A DNA stretch of 33,727 nt, from assembly GCA_018715565.1 (NCBI GenBank), contig DVLJ01000091.1, forward strand, positions 1 through 33,727, given 5' to 3'. This document shows, in pieces, positions 15,224-24,800 of this stretch. The stretch's first letter is position 1. Every line of letters starts with the position of its first letter. The notes under the pieces are model-generated. The model saw only the letters and a list, made by a program, of their open reading frames with translations, made no database searches and had not been told where the DNA came from. This stretch comes from Candidatus Ventrimonas merdavium. Its GTDB lineage: Bacteria > Bacillota > Clostridia > Lachnospirales > Lachnospiraceae. The position numbers and the translations under genes were made by a program.

Positions 15224-16368
15224 GCCGTCACCTCTTCCGCCAGGATCTCCACCGCCCGGATCGCCTGCTCTACGTCTTCTCTCGTGTTGGAGTGAGAAAA
15301 GGAGAACCGGACGGCTCCCTGTCCCACAGTGCCCAGGGCCCGGTGCATCAGAGGGGCGCAGTGGGCTCCCGCCCGCACCTGGATCCCCCACCGCTCCGCC
15401 AGCTCCCCGGCAGCCCAGGCAGAATCCTCCTCCCCCAGGTTCAGGGAGACGATCGGGGCGCGGAGGGCGTTCCGGTCAGAAAAATCGCCGTATACCGTCA
15501 CCCCCGGCAGCTTCCGGACTCCGTCGTAGAAGGCCCACATGAGCTCCATTTCTTTCTTGTAAAATGCCTCCCGCTGGTCCAGCAAAAGGGCTGCCGCCGC
15601 CCCCAGCCCGGCGATCCCGTGGCTGTTGGCCGTTCCTGCCTCCAGCGCCTCCGGCATGGCGGAGGGATGCTCCCGGTCATAGCTGTGGACGCCGCTCCCG
15701 CCTACACACAGGGGGGAAAGGCGGACGCCTCTGCCCACCGCGATCCCGCCGGTGCCCTGGGGACCAAGGAGTCCCTTATGCCCGGTAAAGCAGAGCACAT
15801 CGATGCCCATCTGCTCCATGGAGACCGGCAGGATCCCCGCCGTCTGGGACACATCCGCCGCCAGCAGCACGCCCCGCGGACGGCAGATCGCAGAGATCGC
15901 GGCCAGATCGTTCACCTCGCCGGTCACGTTGGAGGCGTGGGTACAGAATATGGCCCGGGTGTTCTCCCGGATGGAGGGAGCCAGGTCCGCCAGACAGATC
16001 CGGCCCTTCCGGTCCGCCTTCAGGATCGTCAGCTCCACCCCCTGGTCCTCCAGCCGGTACAGCGGCCGCAGGACCGAGTTGTGGTCCATTTCCGTGGTGA
16101 TCACATGGTCTCCGGGGCGAAGGAGCCCCTGGACCGCTAAGTTCAGGCTAAAGGTTGCGTTAGGCGTAAAAGCGACCTGCTCCGGGCCCTCGGCCTGGAA
16201 CAGCTCCGCCAGCCGCCTTCTGGCCTCATAGATCGCCCGGGACGCCCCCAGGCTGGCCTCATGGACGCCCCGTCCGCTGTTCCCAAAATGGAGCATGGCG
16301 TCGGTCACCGCCTCCACCACACAGGCCGGCTTAGGGCTAGTGGTCGCCGCATGGTCCAGATAGATCAT
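15220..16368 (-). CDS. EF2568-type cysteine desulfurase / selenocysteine lyase-like protein
   Basis: A 382-residue PLP enzyme of aminotransferase class V. It starts YLDHAATTSPKP, has the cofactor lysine K198 in CFTGHKGLLGPQGTGG, histidine in ITTEMDHNSVLRP and the catalytic cysteine C337 in VRAGAHCAPLMHRALG. It would remove sulfur from cysteine, or selenium from selenocysteine, as an enzyme-bound persulfide or perselenide. The closest described group is the EF2568-like subfamily that travels with SelD in selenium-dependent molybdenum hydroxylase clusters, so selenium delivery to SelD or to the cofactor is likely. It overlaps selD by four bases (ATGA) at its start and DUF3343 at its end, a tightly coupled three-gene unit. 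It is less likely to be the general IscS/SufS because no scaffold gene adjoins it. Confidence 0.9.
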   Translation of the reverse strand: MIYLDHAATTSPKPACVVEAVTDAMLHFGNSGRGVHEASLGASRAIYEARRRLAELFQAEGPEQVAFTPNATFSLNLAVQGLLRPGDHVITTEMDHNSVLRPLYRLEDQGVELTILKADRKGRICLADLAPSIRENTRAIFCTHASNVTGEVNDLAAISAICRPRGVLLAADVSQTAGILPVSMEQMGIDVLCFTGHKGLLGPQGTGGIAVGRGVRLSPLCVGGSGVHSYDREHPSAMPEALEAGTANSHGIAGLGAAAALLLDQREAFYKKEMELMWAFYDGVRKLPGVTVYGDFSDRNALRAPIVSLNLGEEDSAWAAGELAERWGIQVRAGAHCAPLMHRALGTVGQGAVRFSFSHSNTREDVEQAIRAVEILAEEVTA

Positions 16369-17447
16369 GGTCTCTCCACCTCCAAAGCCTGGGGCCTTCC
16401 GGGAAGCAGCCGCACGGCCTTCTCCTGCCGTTCCAGGATCCGCCCGATCACGCCGCAGGGCGTCTCAAGGCCCGCCTCCTGCAGCTCCTGCAGGATAGCC
16501 CCCGCCTCCTGCTCCGGCACGCTGACCAACAGCCCGCCGGAGGTCTGAGGATCGCAGAAGATGTCCTGGAGCCAGGAGGGCGCCTGGTCCATATCGATCC
16601 GTTCTCCGCCGTAGGCCCGGTTTTTGTACGCGCCCTCCGGTACCAGGCCCATCTCAGCGTATGCCCTGGCCCAGGGCTGGATGGGGAGCGCATCCCCCCA
16701 GATCTCCACGGTCACCTGGCTCCCCTCCGCCATCTCCAGGCTGTGGCCCGCCAGGCCAAAGCCTGTCACGTCGGTGCAGGCGTGGATCTCGTGGCAGTCA
16801 AATACCTGCTTTGCCGTTTTATTTAAGCTCACCATCACCTGGACGACCTGGCGGGCCGCTTCGGGAGAAGCCAGCTCTCCCTTCACCGCCGTATTGATGA
16901 TGCCGGTTCCCAGCGGCTTGGTCAGGATCAGCACGTCCCCCGGCCGGGCCCCGCAGTTTTTTAAGATCCGGTCCGGGCGGACGAAGCCGGTCACGCTAAG
17001 GCCGTACTTGGGCACGTCATCCTGGATGGAATGGCCTCCCGCCAGCACGGCTCCCGCCTCTTTGACCTTGTCCGCCCCGCCCCGCAGAATCTCTCCCAGA
17101 AATTTGGGGTTCACGCAGTTGGGCCAGGCCACGATGTTCAGCGCCACCTTCGGCTCTCCGCCCATGGCGTAGATATCGCTTAAGGCATTGGCCGCCGCCA
17201 CCTGTCCAAAGGTGTAGGGGTCGTCCACCATCGGCGGGAAGAAATCCAGCGTCTGGATCAGGGCCAGCTCCTCATTTACCTGATACACTGCCCCGTCGTC
17301 GGACGTTTCAATGCCCACTAAGAGATGAGGGTCCTCAGACCGGGGCAGATCTTCCAGCATCCCCGCCAGGGTCCCCGGTCCGATCTTCGCCGCACAGCCC
17401 GCCGTCTGGGCTAAAGCAGTCAGTTTTACCTGTTCGTCTGGTATCAT
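16365..17447 (-). CDS. selD: selenide, water dikinase
   Basis: A 360-residue enzyme making selenophosphate from selenide and ATP, the selenium donor for selenocysteine, selenouridine and the labile selenium cofactor of some molybdenum hydroxylases. The active-site pair is C18 and K21 in TAGCAAKIGPG, so this SelD uses cysteine, not selenocysteine. Metal and ATP segments are present: TSDDGAVY, DFFPPMVDDPYTFGQVAAANALSDIYAMGG and GGHSIQDDVPKYG. Length is typical. GGAGGG lies eight bases before ATG 17447, itself preceded by a 7-bp hairpin. Next in the operon are the cysteine desulfurase and DUF3343. No selA, selB or tRNA-Sec gene is in the window, so it may serve only the hydroxylase cofactor (the orphan SelD situation) or genes elsewhere. 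Confidence 0.95.
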   Translation of the reverse strand: MIPDEQVKLTALAQTAGCAAKIGPGTLAGMLEDLPRSEDPHLLVGIETSDDGAVYQVNEELALIQTLDFFPPMVDDPYTFGQVAAANALSDIYAMGGEPKVALNIVAWPNCVNPKFLGEILRGGADKVKEAGAVLAGGHSIQDDVPKYGLSVTGFVRPDRILKNCGARPGDVLILTKPLGTGIINTAVKGELASPEAARQVVQVMVSLNKTAKQVFDCHEIHACTDVTGFGLAGHSLEMAEGSQVTVEIWGDALPIQPWARAYAEMGLVPEGAYKNRAYGGERIDMDQAPSWLQDIFCDPQTSGGLLVSVPEQEAGAILQELQEAGLETPCGVIGRILERQEKAVRLLPGRPQALEVERP

Positions 17448-17467
17448 TTTGCTATCCCTCCCTGTTC

Positions 17468-17489
17468 CGCGGCACCGCTCTCTGCCGCG
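17468..17489 (-). other. 7-bp hairpin just before the selD ribosome site
   Basis: Minus-strand CGCGGCA and TGCCGCG arms enclose an eight-base loop GAGAGCGG. The hairpin ends about eight bases before GGGAGGG of selD. There is no T-run, so it is not a terminator. It might protect the transcript or control translation. Confidence 0.5.
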
Positions 17490-17519
17490 TTCTATGATTC
17501 TTTCCTTCGTTTCTTCTAG

Positions 17520-17561
17520 TTGCCTGCATCTGCTTCCCTACATCGATTCCCCTACATCTGC
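17520..17561 (-). repeat. 14-bp tandem array overlapping the DUF6472 stop codon
   Basis: Plus-strand units TTGCCTGCATCTGC, TTCCCTACATCGAT and TCCCCTACATCTGC, three copies of 14 bases; the last contains the TAG stop (17552-17554). The remaining DUF6472-selD gap (17490-17519) is purine-rich on the coding strand and shows nothing else. Confidence 0.65.
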
Positions 17562-17743
17562 CTGCGCACGACCAGGTATTCATCCCCCAGGCGGTAGTAG
17601 GGGCAGTTGTAGAATCTGTCCTCCAGAAACCGTGCCATCTCGTCCTCGTCTAAATTCACGCCGCAGACATAGCACTCGTATTCTTCGTCGTATTCGTAAT
17701 ACATACAGCTGTCACAGCTGGACTGGGCTGTTTTCTTTCCCAT
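17552..17743 (-). CDS. DUF6472 family small cysteine-rich protein
   Basis: A 63-residue acidic protein with C10 and C13 (CDSC), C24 and C27 (CYVC) and C47 (NCPYY), plus VNLDEDEMARFL and GDEYLVVRRQ. I recognise the pattern of DUF6472, a small clostridial family of unknown function; the two CxxC pairs suggest a zinc-ribbon-like metal site, which is inference. Start ATG 17743 is preceded by AAGGAGG. It lies 32 bases after addA and about 100 bases before selD on the same strand, so it may be cotranscribed with either. Nothing in it points to DNA repair or selenium in particular. Confidence 0.85.
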   Translation of the reverse strand: MGKKTAQSSCDSCMYYEYDEEYECYVCGVNLDEDEMARFLEDRFYNCPYYRLGDEYLVVRRQM

Positions 17744-17775
17744 GATTCTCCTTCCTCCTTTTGTGTTCCCGCCGT

Positions 17776-20700
17776 CTAGCAGGGGATCTCCTGCTGCAGG
17801 GTCAGGGAGTAGATCAGCCGCTGGCGCACCGGCTTTCCCGTCATCTGGGTCAGGGCCCGGGCATAATACTGTAGCTGCGTCTGATAATGCTCTGTCAGGA
17901 GGCTCGCCCGGCTCACCCGGTCGGTCTTATAATCCACCAGCACCAGGCCGTCCTCCTCCTCAAAATAGGCATCGATGATCCCCTGGATCAGCACCAGTTC
18001 CTCCGAATCTCCCGCTCCCATCTCCCGGGCCGGGATCCCGATCACGAACTGCTGCTCCTTATGGAGCCGTCCCTCCGCCTGGGCAAGGGCCATGCGCCGC
18101 CCCAGCTCCGACTGGAGGAAGCCCCAGATCTCCTCCACATCCGTCCGTTCCAGATTCTCCCTGGTAAACCTTCCTTCCTCTGTCAGATCCTCCAGATACC
18201 GCTCCACGTCCTCCCGGCAGTGCATCTGATGGAAGGGCAAAAGCTCCATGGCCCGGTGGCAGGCGGTTCCCCGCGCCGCTCCGGCGCCTCCGTCCGGGGG
18301 AAGATCCGGGATCCCGGGGATGACGTAGCCTTTCGGGGCATGCCTGGGGGCGCTCCCAGGACCATTCTGGCGGCTGCCGGGCTGACCGCCCATCCGGGGG
18401 GCGTCCTGACGATCCCGCTGGCTGTCTTGCCTGCGGTCCTGCTGCCTGTCCTGCCAGCCATCCTGGCGGCCGTCCGCCTGTCCGTCCTCTCTGTACTGCC
18501 GCTCCAGCTCCGGCCCCAAAGGCCCGGCCATCTGCATGCTTTCCGCCTCGTCCGTCAGCTGTCCCTGTTTCTTTAATTCGGACACGGACATCTTTGTGTA
18601 AAGGCGGATATCCGCCTCATAGGGATAACGGTAATCTAAGTTCCTATGGAGGGCCTCCCGGAACGGACCGTCGTACTCCTCCTCCAGCGGCAGGCGCAGC
18701 AACTCTTCCTTAGACGCCATTCCCCTGGCCTGCCTGGCAAATGCCTCTCCGATCAGCCCGGTCAGGGGTACTTCCCGGAATGCGATGCGCACCCTGGCAG
18801 CGCCCATGCTCATCAGGATCCAGTCCAGATAGGAATTGGCGCTCCCCAGGATGGTGTAGGGGATGTGGCCGTCCGTCAATGGCACATGGGCGTATTTTTC
18901 CAGGCTTTTGGCCAGGCTCCGGTCGGTCCCCGTCATGATCAGCCGCTCCTTGGCCCGGGTCATGGCCACGTACAATACCCGCAGCTCCTCTCCCAGGCTG
19001 TCTAGCTCCATCTTCCGGCGGAGGACATTTTTCTTCAGCGTAGTGGTCTTCAGGCGGTGTTCCAGGTCCAGATAATCCGTGGCGATCCCCAGCTCCGGGT
19101 CGATCAGAAGCTTTCCGTACACGTCCTGCCGGTTAAACCGTTTGCCCATCCCAGCCAGGAACACAATGGGAAATTCCAGGCCTTTGCTCTTGTGGATGCT
19201 CATGATCCGCACCGTATCGTCTTCCTCGCCCACCGAGGACGCCTCCCCGAAGTCGGAGTTGTATTTCTTCAGGTTCTCCACATACCGCACGAAATGGAAC
19301 AGCCCTTTGTAGCTGGTCCGCTCGTACTCTACCGCCTTCTCCACCAGCATATCCAGGTTCGCCTTCCGGGTCTCTCCTGCCGGCATGGCAGAGGCCAGAC
19401 GGTAATACCCCGTCTCCTCATAGATCCGGTAAAGCAGCTCATGGATCGGCAGGTACAGGCTCCGCCTGCGGAAATCTTCTGTCATCGTCTGGAAATGGCG
19501 GAGCTTTTCTTGTATCTCCGCAAGCTCGCCAGGGGCCTCCTGGGCTTGCGCTTGGCCCCACGCCTGGCCCTGCTCTTGGCCCAGCACCTGGCCTCTTCCG
19601 CCCGCCGCCAGGCATGCCTGCATGGCGCCATAGATGCCCCGGTCCTCCCCTTTGTCCGCCAGGCCCCGGTACCAGCCCATCAGCCGGGCCAGCTCCTCGT
19701 CTGAAAGCCCGCCGATGGGGGACCGCAGCGCCGCCGCCAGGGGGATATCCTGCATAGGATTGTCCAATACGGAGAGGAAGCTTAACACTGTCTCCACTTC
19801 CATCGTATTAAAATATCCGGTGCGGGATTCCGCATAGGCCGGGATCCCCTCGTTCATCAATACGCTTAAAAAGGCTTCCGTCCATCCGGCGGTGCTCCGC
19901 AGCAGGATCACCATATCCCGCAGCCGGGCCGTGCGGTAGCCGCCGGTGCCGTTTAAGGTCTTATCCCATACGGGAACGCCCCGCTCCGGGTCTGTCATCT
20001 CCCGGATCCGGGCGGCGATCAGCCGGGCCTCGATCTCCCGGGCGGTAAACTCCGCCGCGTCCTCCTCCAGGCCGTCCAGCGCCCCGGCTCCCGTATCCAC
20101 CGCCAGCAGCTCCGGCTCCAGGTCTCTCCCCTTGGGGAATGCCTCCTCCGGGATCTCTGCAAAGGACGCCCCCGGATGGAGCGCCGCATCCTCTGTATAG
20201 CGGATATCCCCCAGGTCTTCGGACATGATCCGGTAGAACACGTCGTTGACCGCGGAAAGCACGGTGTCACGGCTCCGGAAATTCTGGTGGAGCTCGATCT
20301 TTTTCTTCGTCCCGCCCCCAGTCTCATAGGGTTCATAGGCCGTGTATTTTTCCAGGAAAAGCTCCGGCCTTGCCAGCCGGAACCGGTAGATGCTCTGCTT
20401 CACATCCCCCACCATGAACACGTTGTCCCGGCCGAACCGCTCCCGGGAAACGGCGTTTAATAAGGCCTCCTGCACCAGGTTACTGTCCTGGTACTCGTCC
20501 ACCAGCACCTCCTCAAACTGGGCGCTCAGCTCGTCCGCCGCGTCGGTATACCGGACGGCTCCGTCCTCCCAGCGCAGGAGTACCTTCAGGGCCTGATGCT
20601 CCAGATCGTTAAAATCCACCAGGTTCCGCTCCCGTTTTTTTTCCTGGAACCTGCGGTCAAATTCCTCCGCCAGCTCCAGAAGGACTTCCACCGCTTCTGC

Positions 20701-21822
20701 CGTGCCCTTCATGTCCTCCGCCATCTCCTGGGGCGGGGCAAAGCAGTATAGGTCCCGCAGCTTCGCCGCAGCTTTTTTCACCCGGTCCCGGCAGCCGGTC
20801 ACGCTAGCCTTCCGCTCCGCATCCACCTCCTTGCTGCGGACCGCAGCCAGCCGGTCCCAGGTGATGCCGGAAAGCTCCTCATACAACTCCTCAAAGGTCC
20901 CGGCCTCCGCCGCCTGGCTCAACTGTCGGACGTCATTGGCAAGCATCGGCTCATAGGCGCAGAGGTACTCATCCTCCCGACAGAGCTCCAGGCTTTCCTC
21001 CATCTGAGCAGCCAGCTCCTTCAGCTGTTTTCGGGCGTCGGATAAGAGAAATCCCATCCACGCAGGGGCAGCCGGCTGCTCCTGGCGCCGCTCCTTCTGC
21101 TCCTGGCGCCGCTCCTTCTGCTCCTGCCGCCGCTCCACCTGCTCCGGCTGCTCTTGATCGCCAGCCTTCCCGGCACCGCCAGATCCTCCTTCCCCGCTGT
21201 CTCCCGCCTCCATCCCCAGCTCCTTCCGGCACCGGGCCAGCCACTGGTCCGGGTAGGGATTGCTCTGGGAAAAGGTGTAGACCTGCAGGATATGATCCTC
21301 GATCCCCGCGTCGCTTTTCCCCTGGCCGAAGGTCTCCACGAACCGCTCAAACCGCTCGCCGCCGTTCTCATAAAAATCCTCCAGCAGCTCCTCCATCACG
21401 TCGGCCCGCAGAAGCATCAGCTCCCCCTCATCCCCGATCCGAAAGGACGGATCTAAGTCCAGCTGGTTAAAATGCTCCCGGATCACATGCAGGCAGAAGC
21501 TGTCGATGGTAGTGATCTGGGCGTGGTGGATCAGGGCGGACTGGATCTGCAGATGCTCATTGTCCGGCTCCTCCAGAAGCCGCGCCTCGATGGCCGCGCC
21601 GATCCGCTCCCGCATCTCCGCCGCCGCCGCATTGGTAAATGTCATCACCAGCAGCTGATCGATATCCAGGGGATGCTCCCCCTCGGTCACCATGCGGATG
21701 ATCCGCTCCACCAGCACCGCCGTTTTCCCGCTTCCGGCGGCGGCGCTGACCAGCAGGTTCTTCCCCCGGCTCTCGATCACCTGCTGCTGTTCTCTGGTCC
21801 ATTTTACTCCCGTCCCCGACAT
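17776..21822 (-). CDS. addA: ATP-dependent helicase/nuclease subunit A
   Basis: A 1348-residue UvrD-type helicase with a C-terminal nuclease, partner of AddB in double-strand break end resection before RecA loading. Walker A AGSGKT is at 29-34, the helicase motif VDEYQDSN near 437, GDVKQSIYRFRLARPELF follows, then MSIHKSKGLEFPIVFLAG and LYVAMTRAKERL. The nuclease has GTACHRAMEL and the catalytic LVDYKTDR near 1295. I start at ATG 21822, five bases after GGGAGGA; a longer frame adds 13 residues without a site. It overlaps addB by 19 bases. It is about 110 residues longer than Bacillus AddA, partly because of repetitive hydrophilic linkers (ERRQEQK repeats near 230-250, GQ-rich near 745-765, D-x-x-Q tetrapeptides near 1113-1140). 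Confidence 0.95.
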   Translation of the reverse strand: MSGTGVKWTREQQQVIESRGKNLLVSAAAGSGKTAVLVERIIRMVTEGEHPLDIDQLLVMTFTNAAAAEMRERIGAAIEARLLEEPDNEHLQIQSALIHHAQITTIDSFCLHVIREHFNQLDLDPSFRIGDEGELMLLRADVMEELLEDFYENGGERFERFVETFGQGKSDAGIEDHILQVYTFSQSNPYPDQWLARCRKELGMEAGDSGEGGSGGAGKAGDQEQPEQVERRQEQKERRQEQKERRQEQPAAPAWMGFLLSDARKQLKELAAQMEESLELCREDEYLCAYEPMLANDVRQLSQAAEAGTFEELYEELSGITWDRLAAVRSKEVDAERKASVTGCRDRVKKAAAKLRDLYCFAPPQEMAEDMKGTAEAVEVLLELAEEFDRRFQEKKRERNLVDFNDLEHQALKVLLRWEDGAVRYTDAADELSAQFEEVLVDEYQDSNLVQEALLNAVSRERFGRDNVFMVGDVKQSIYRFRLARPELFLEKYTAYEPYETGGGTKKKIELHQNFRSRDTVLSAVNDVFYRIMSEDLGDIRYTEDAALHPGASFAEIPEEAFPKGRDLEPELLAVDTGAGALDGLEEDAAEFTAREIEARLIAARIREMTDPERGVPVWDKTLNGTGGYRTARLRDMVILLRSTAGWTEAFLSVLMNEGIPAYAESRTGYFNTMEVETVLSFLSVLDNPMQDIPLAAALRSPIGGLSDEELARLMGWYRGLADKGEDRGIYGAMQACLAAGGRGQVLGQEQGQAWGQAQAQEAPGELAEIQEKLRHFQTMTEDFRRRSLYLPIHELLYRIYEETGYYRLASAMPAGETRKANLDMLVEKAVEYERTSYKGLFHFVRYVENLKKYNSDFGEASSVGEEDDTVRIMSIHKSKGLEFPIVFLAGMGKRFNRQDVYGKLLIDPELGIATDYLDLEHRLKTTTLKKNVLRRKMELDSLGEELRVLYVAMTRAKERLIMTGTDRSLAKSLEKYAHVPLTDGHIPYTILGSANSYLDWILMSMGAARVRIAFREVPLTGLIGEAFARQARGMASKEELLRLPLEEEYDGPFREALHRNLDYRYPYEADIRLYTKMSVSELKKQGQLTDEAESMQMAGPLGPELERQYREDGQADGRQDGWQDRQQDRRQDSQRDRQDAPRMGGQPGSRQNGPGSAPRHAPKGYVIPGIPDLPPDGGAGAARGTACHRAMELLPFHQMHCREDVERYLEDLTEEGRFTRENLERTDVEEIWGFLQSELGRRMALAQAEGRLHKEQQFVIGIPAREMGAGDSEELVLIQGIIDAYFEEEDGLVLVDYKTDRVSRASLLTEHYQTQLQYYARALTQMTGKPVRQRLIYSLTLQQEIPC
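18403..18486 (-). repeat. 12-bp in-frame tandem array in addA
   Basis: Seven imperfect 12-base units encode the tetrapeptides DGQA, DGRQ, DGWQ, DRQQ, DRRQ, DSQR, DRQD. They form a charged, probably disordered linker before the nuclease domain. Confidence 0.8.
19534..19593 (-). repeat. 12-bp in-frame tandem array in addA, GQ-rich
   Basis: Five 12-base units encode GQVL, GQEQ, GQAW, GQAQ, AQEA. The plus-strand units end in TGGCC (TGGGC in one) and keep the reading frame. Confidence 0.8.
21076..21138 (-). repeat. 21-bp in-frame tandem array in addA
   Basis: Three 21-base units, the first two identical and the third with three changes, encode the heptapeptide repeat ERRQEQK in a hydrophilic linker after the first helicase subdomain. 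Confidence 0.85.
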
Positions 21823-24800
21823 AATTCCTCCCAGATCTCCTCTGATTTTTTCGGTCTCCACCTCCGGAATCCAAAGCCGGAGGTCTTTTTATCAAAGCCG
21901 CATACCGCATGGTACGGACAGTAATCGCAGGCGGTGCGGGTCCCGTTTTTATAGGGCTCCACCCCGATCTCTCCGTCTAGGATCTCCCGCCCGCTCTCCT
22001 TTAATTTCTCATGGACAAACGTCCGCAGCGCCTGGAACCGCTCCCGGTTAGCTACAGAAGATTTCCCCTCCTGCACGGCTCCGTCCTTTAACACCACAGG
22101 GATGATATCTGACTCCTTTTCAATGGTATGATCCAGGTGGCGGATGGCCGTCAGCTCGCTGTTGATCAGGCCATTCATCCGCAGCTTCCGCAGGATCTCC
22201 CCGTCGATCTCCTCCGGATCCTGCTGCCCGCTTTTCTGCACCAATGGATCCGCAATATTATAGTAGAGGATACCTGCCGGCACCACATCCTTATCCGGGT
22301 ACTGCCGTCCGGTCATCTCCAGCACCGCGTCCATATAGACCACCAGCTGGAGCTGGAGCCCGTAATACAGGGCCAAAAGATCGAAGGAAGTGCTCCCGGA
22401 TTTGTAATCGATGATCTTGACGTAGACCTGCTGGCCGTCCTCGCACAGATCCAGCCGGTCGATCCTGCCCCGCAGGTGCAGGGCCTCCTCCTTGGACAGG
22501 GAAATGCGCATGGCATCCAGATGATCCGCCGCCGAGAAGGATACCTCAAACCCGGCTGGAACGAAATCTCCTTTCAGGATCTGCTGCTGGAGCGCCCACA
22601 CCGTCCGCTGGGTGATGTTCTCCACCCGGCGGGCCAGATAGGCGTTGCGGGAGGAGCTTCCCAGGATGGTATTGCCGTACTCCTCCGTCACCTGGGCCAC
22701 ACACTGCTTCACCAATCCGGTGCGCTGTTCCTCGGAAATGGTCCTCCAATCCAGCCCCTGCTCCTTCACCTTTTGGAAGCACAGATCAATGGAATCGTGG
22801 AACAGATTTCCAATATCTGCCGCCGCCAGCTGGTACCGCTGCCGCTCCAAAAGCTCCAGCCCGTATTTCAGGAAATGGCCGTAAGCGCAGGCGGCATACT
22901 GCTCCAGACGGGTCACGCTCCCGCTTAAGATCTTCCCGTAAAGCGCCTGGGCCACCGCATGGCCGATGCCCTTCTTTTCATAGGTGTGGAACGCCGCCTC
23001 CGCCAGCTGTCTGGCCTCCTGCCCGTAGTCCTCCGACTGGGCAAAGAAACGGAATAATTCCAGAAATGCCGCCCGCTCCTGCTCCTTCAGGAACGTATCG
23101 TCCCGAAACTGCTTTAAGCCCTGGATCAGCTGTCCTCGGGCCTCCTCCATGGAGTAGATCTCCCGGTCCTCCCCGCCGGAAGCATCCCTGCACGGCAGCT
23201 TCGGAAACAGCTTTTTCAGCTCTCCAATCAGGAAGGATGGACGGCGGCTTTTGCCGTCTCCCCCCACTGCCGGGAAGGATACCACCAGCCGCCGGGAAGG
23301 CTTTGTCATCATCCGATAGAGATAGAACCGCTGCTGGAAGCTGTCCTCCCTGGCGGTCGGAGCCAGCTCCAGATCGTGGTCGGCGAAAAACTCCCGTTCT
23401 CTGTCAGAAAGCAGGCTCCCGCCCTCTTTTTTCGCCGGAACGATCCCGTCGTTCACGCCCACAAAGAACAGGACCTTGATGTGGTCCAGCCGGGTCCTGG
23501 TGATATCTCCCACCACCACCCGGTCCACCGTAGCCGGGATCACGCCCACAGAGATCTCCCCAAATCCGGCGTCCAGGATCTCCATAAATTCCTTCCGGCT
23601 GACCGTTTCCTCTCCCAAAAGCGCCTCCAGCCGGTCTAACAGCTGAGACACCAGGCCGAAGATCTGCCCGTATTCCTTGGCCAGGCGGTACTCTTTCTGC
23701 TCCAGGAACTGGTCCTGCCAGGATAGGAGCTGCTCCTCTGCGCCGTATGCGGCGATCAGCTCCCGCACAGCCTGGACCATCCCCGCCACGGTGATCCCCT
23801 CCTGGCGGAACTGCTCCTGCATGGCAAATAACGGCCCCATGACCTGCTCCTTATAGGCGTTTAAGCGGACCAGGTTCAGATTCCCCGCCCCCCGGTAGGT
23901 CCGCTCCCAGGTCTGCCGCCACCGTTTTCCGCCCCGGATCCCCAGGGCCAGGACATAGTTTTCCAGCCGGTCCGTCATGGCGGGATCCTGGCTCACCAGG
24001 CCGGAGCGCAGGAACCGGAAGGCAGACTCGTAGTCCAGATCCCGGCGCACCGCGTCTAAGGCAGAGCGGATCAGCTCTGCCATGGGATTGTCCAGGATAT
24101 TCTTCTTATCGTCCATAAAATAGGGGATGCCGCTCTCCTCAAACTGGCGGGCGATCTCCCCGCTGTAGCCCGGCAGATCCCCGGTGATCACCGCCGCGTC
24201 CCGGTAGCGGAGCCCCTCCTGGCGCATCATCTGCCAGATCCGGTGGATCACCTGGGCGATCTCCTGGGACGGGCTGTCCGCCTGCACCAATTCCAGGCTC
24301 CCGGTCATCTCTCCTTCATAGGAAGCCCCCCGGAACCGGAACAGATGCTTCTCCAAAAATCCCAGCTCCGGACTCTCCGTAAACCGCCGCTGGGGCTCTC
24401 CCGCAAGGACGATATCCTCCCGTTTCGCGACTCCATTTTTCTCCGCCAGCTGGCTTAGGCGGACCACCATCTGACGGCTGGTATAGAACAGGTTCTGGAT
24501 CCCCATCGACCGGTAGATGGAGCCGTCCCCCTCCGCCGTGACCGCCACCGCCACTTGCTTTGCCCGGACCAAAAAAAGCTCGATCAGCCGGTACTGCACC
24601 GGCGTAAAGCCTACAAATCCGTCCAGGGCGATGACGCTGTCCTCCACCAATCTAGAACGGGGCAGCACCCGGCAAAGCACGTCCAGTACTTCCTCCGTGG
24701 TGATGTAATGACCTGCGATATACTCCTGAAATGCCTCAAATACCAGGGCAAAATCCTCCAGCTTCTGACGGAGCAGCGGGGTCTTGGCCAGGGGCGCCAT

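Noticed and set aside
15046-16140. 364-residue plus-strand open frame
   Set aside because: Antisense to the cysteine desulfurase and DUF3343, which have clear catalytic motifs on the other strand.
16365-17447. Selenocysteine in SelD
   Set aside because: The active-site position is an ordinary cysteine codon in TAGCAAKIGPG; no in-frame TGA.
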